Shown here: one piece after another, positions 13,960 to 15,270 of the stretch
Numbering within the stretch: position 1 is the first letter of the stretch
Layout of the letters: every line of letters starts with the position of its first letter
Source: Helicobacteraceae bacterium
GTDB taxonomy: Bacteria > Campylobacterota > Campylobacteria > Campylobacterales > SZUA-545
DNA: 15,270 nt
Assembly: GCA_031273735.1 (NCBI GenBank)
Contig: JAISRI010000235.1
Span: 1 to 15,270, forward strand
Reading direction: 5' to 3'
Program-made: the position numbers and the translations under genes
Notes under the pieces: model-generated
Told to the model about the DNA's origin: nothing
Databases searched by the model: none
The model's input: only the letters and a program-made list of their open reading frames with translations

Positions 13960-14226
13960 ATGAACGTTAAAGCGATAGTCGAAGATTGGCTACTTGAACG
14001 CGGGTATAGCGGATTATCCTGCGAGAAGCGAGGGAATACTTGCGCTTGCGAGATAGACAATTTAATGCCTTGCGATTGTTCCAAGAAACAAAAGGCTTTT
14101 GGTTCGCTCGTAATTGATATAGGCGAGCTGAACGAAGTAATGATGGAAGCTAACGAGCGCTCTAAGAGCGACCGCGCTAACGCGATCCCAAAAAGCGAGA
14201 TCGTCGAATTAAAAGGAGTTTCGTAA
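13960..14226 (+). CDS. Small Cys-rich, probably metal-binding protein
   Basis: 88 residues, with AAGGAG 5 bases before the ATG. A cluster of Cys (SCEKRGNTCACEIDNLMPCDC; five in about 20 residues) after an N-terminal helix (VKAIVEDWLLERGYSGL) matches the pattern of small phage and mobile-element proteins reading GYDGL then CGCE-DDLMPC, whose function is unknown; zinc binding is likely. The stop overlaps the virB2 ATG by one base (TAATG), so it belongs to the transfer operon. Confidence 0.65.
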   Translation: MNVKAIVEDWLLERGYSGLSCEKRGNTCACEIDNLMPCDCSKKQKAFGSLVIDIGELNEVMMEANERSKSDRANAIPKSEIVELKGVS

Positions 14227-14489
14227 TGAAAAAAATTCTTGGTCTGCTATTAGCGCTTCCGCTAATAGCCAACGACGCGCTTTTTTCGCAAGCGCAAACA
14301 AAGGTTAGCTCGTTTAATACGGGTTTAGTTTCGATTGGCGTTGCCGTCTTAACATTATCAATAATGGTCGCCGCTCTTGGCGCTGTTCTTGGTTTGTTCA
14401 ACCGCGCTACGGCGCTAAGAATAGCCGTTGGCGGCGTTGTATTCGGTCTTGCGAGTACGCTTGCTAGTTGGCTTGTAGGAACGAATTAA
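14226..14489 (+). CDS. virB2: VirB2/TrbC-family conjugative pilin
   Basis: 87 residues: a signal peptide (MKKILGLLLALPLIANDALF), a short soluble stretch, then two hydrophobic segments (about 35-58 and 65-84) separated by a short basic loop (FNRATALR), the standard VirB2/TrbC pilin layout. The processed protein would polymerise into the type IV secretion pilus. The AAAGGAG ribosome site lies inside the previous gene's end. The next gene begins one base after its stop. Sequence identity of VirB2 proteins is low, so the call rests on topology and gene order. Confidence 0.75.
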   Translation: MKKILGLLLALPLIANDALFSQAQTKVSSFNTGLVSIGVAVLTLSIMVAALGAVLGLFNRATALRIAVGGVVFGLASTLASWLVGTN

Positions 14490-14490
14490 A

Positions 14491-14772
14491 ATGAAGCACA
14501 CCCTATACGCAATGACCGCAAGACCTATGACGATTCTCGGCGTGCCGCGTATCGCCTTAATATGTTCCGTCCTTTTGGCGACGGTTCCCTACCCTATCCT
14601 AGCGTTCGCGATCGATCAGTTTGTAGCTTTAATCGTTTGCGTTTCGCTGTTCTGCATATTGTGGATCGTTATGAAAATAATTTCATTAACCGATCCCGAC
14701 GCAATACTAATTATTGCGACAAAGATAAGACATCTCAAAGCCTTAGAAGGAAACGATCGCTATGTCGCTTAA
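14491..14772 (+). CDS. virB3: VirB3/TrbD-family inner-membrane protein
   Basis: 93 residues with two hydrophobic segments (about 18-41 and 44-63) after a short polar N-terminus containing RPMTILGVPR, the typical VirB3 start (RP...GVP). The C-terminal stretch is cytosolic and basic. VirB3 partners VirB4 in the inner-membrane part of the type IV secretion channel. Its last 11 bases overlap the virB4 start. Confidence 0.8.
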   Translation: MKHTLYAMTARPMTILGVPRIALICSVLLATVPYPILAFAIDQFVALIVCVSLFCILWIVMKIISLTDPDAILIIATKIRHLKALEGNDRYVA

Positions 14773-15270
14773 ATGGTGGAAGCCTTTACCAAAGTTTACC
14801 TATGTCGAAGACCTATTGCCCGTCGTTGGATTAAAAGGCGGCGAAACGCTCGTCTTGAAAAACGGGCATTTAGCCGCCGTCTATCAAGTCAGCGGCAAGG
14901 ACTATACGGGAATGGACGAAGCCAATTTAGCGACGCTCCACAAGGTCAGAAACGAAGCGATTAGAAATATGCAACCAAACGTAATTGCAACCGCTCATAT
15001 ACGCCGCGTTAAAGAGGTCGATCGCAATAACGATTCGCTCCACGAAAACGAAATAGCGAACGAAATCAATAAACGCTGGGCTTCTCGTTTCAAGTATGCT
15101 TTTAGGAACAAGCATTATTTACTTTTAACAACGACAAACGGCGATATATTAGACGAATTAGCCGCGTTAAAGACTTTCGGGCGCGATAAATCTCTTAGAG
15201 CCGAATCAATCCTTGAAGAGGCGACAAGAGATTTAAGAAGTCGTTTAAGCGATTATCGCCCTCGAAGATT
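14762..15270 (+). CDS. virB4: VirB4-family transfer ATPase, N-terminal part
   Basis: Starts at ATG 14762, with AAGGAA 10 bases upstream, overlapping virB3 by 11 bases, and stays open to the end of the window (169 codons). The start MSLKWWKPLPKFTYVEDLLPVVGL, then LKNGHLAAVYQVSGKDYTGMD, matches the N-terminal domain of VirB4/TrbE/CagE ATPases. The Walker motifs would lie beyond the window. It powers assembly of the secretion channel and pilus. Family placement follows from this domain and from the virB2-virB3-virB4 order. Confidence 0.85.
   Translation, partial: MSLKWWKPLPKFTYVEDLLPVVGLKGGETLVLKNGHLAAVYQVSGKDYTGMDEANLATLHKVRNEAIRNMQPNVIATAHIRRVKEVDRNNDSLHENEIANEINKRWASRFKYAFRNKHYLLLTTTNGDILDELAALKTFGRDKSLRAESILEEATRDLRSRLSDYRPRR

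Overview
The window reads as a bacterial chromosome, most likely Campylobacterota (Epsilonproteobacteria) or a close relative. This is an inference from the nifS-nifU pair, in which NifU has three domains (IscU, BFD-like, NifU C-terminal), from the small helper genes around typA, and from protein similarity by eye; no marker gene such as 16S rRNA is present. The sequence is strikingly rich in the palindrome GCGATCGC.

Core half (1-9728): the end of an O6-alkylguanine-DNA alkyltransferase gene; a reverse-strand GLUG-motif surface lipoprotein whose 5' end is preceded by a (CT)14 tract, a likely phase-variation switch; a gene-free stretch of about 0.75 kb with palindromic repeats, including two near-identical 66-67 bp copies in inverted orientation; dnaX (reverse); then forward nifS and nifU behind an operator-like inverted repeat, a short membrane-anchored SIMPL-like protein, typA/bipA and a small Cys-rich protein.

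Accessory half (about 9730-15270): two adjacent, related RelE/ParE-type toxin-antitoxin operons, one with a frameshifted toxin and each with clear operator DNA; a reverse-strand replication-initiator-like winged-helix gene with six iteron-like repeats inside its reading frame; a forward operon starting with a second helix-turn-helix protein, followed by a small Cys-rich protein and virB2, virB3 and virB4-like type IV secretion genes. virB4 runs off the window. A dispersed repeat of 37-62 bp occurs three times here and nowhere in the core half. Together these suggest the left part of an integrative conjugative element or integrated plasmid inserted next to typA. The rep-like protein would start replication, the VirB proteins would build the transfer channel, and the toxin-antitoxin modules would stabilise the element.

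Frames, motifs and repeats were read directly. Family assignments come from motif recognition without database searches.
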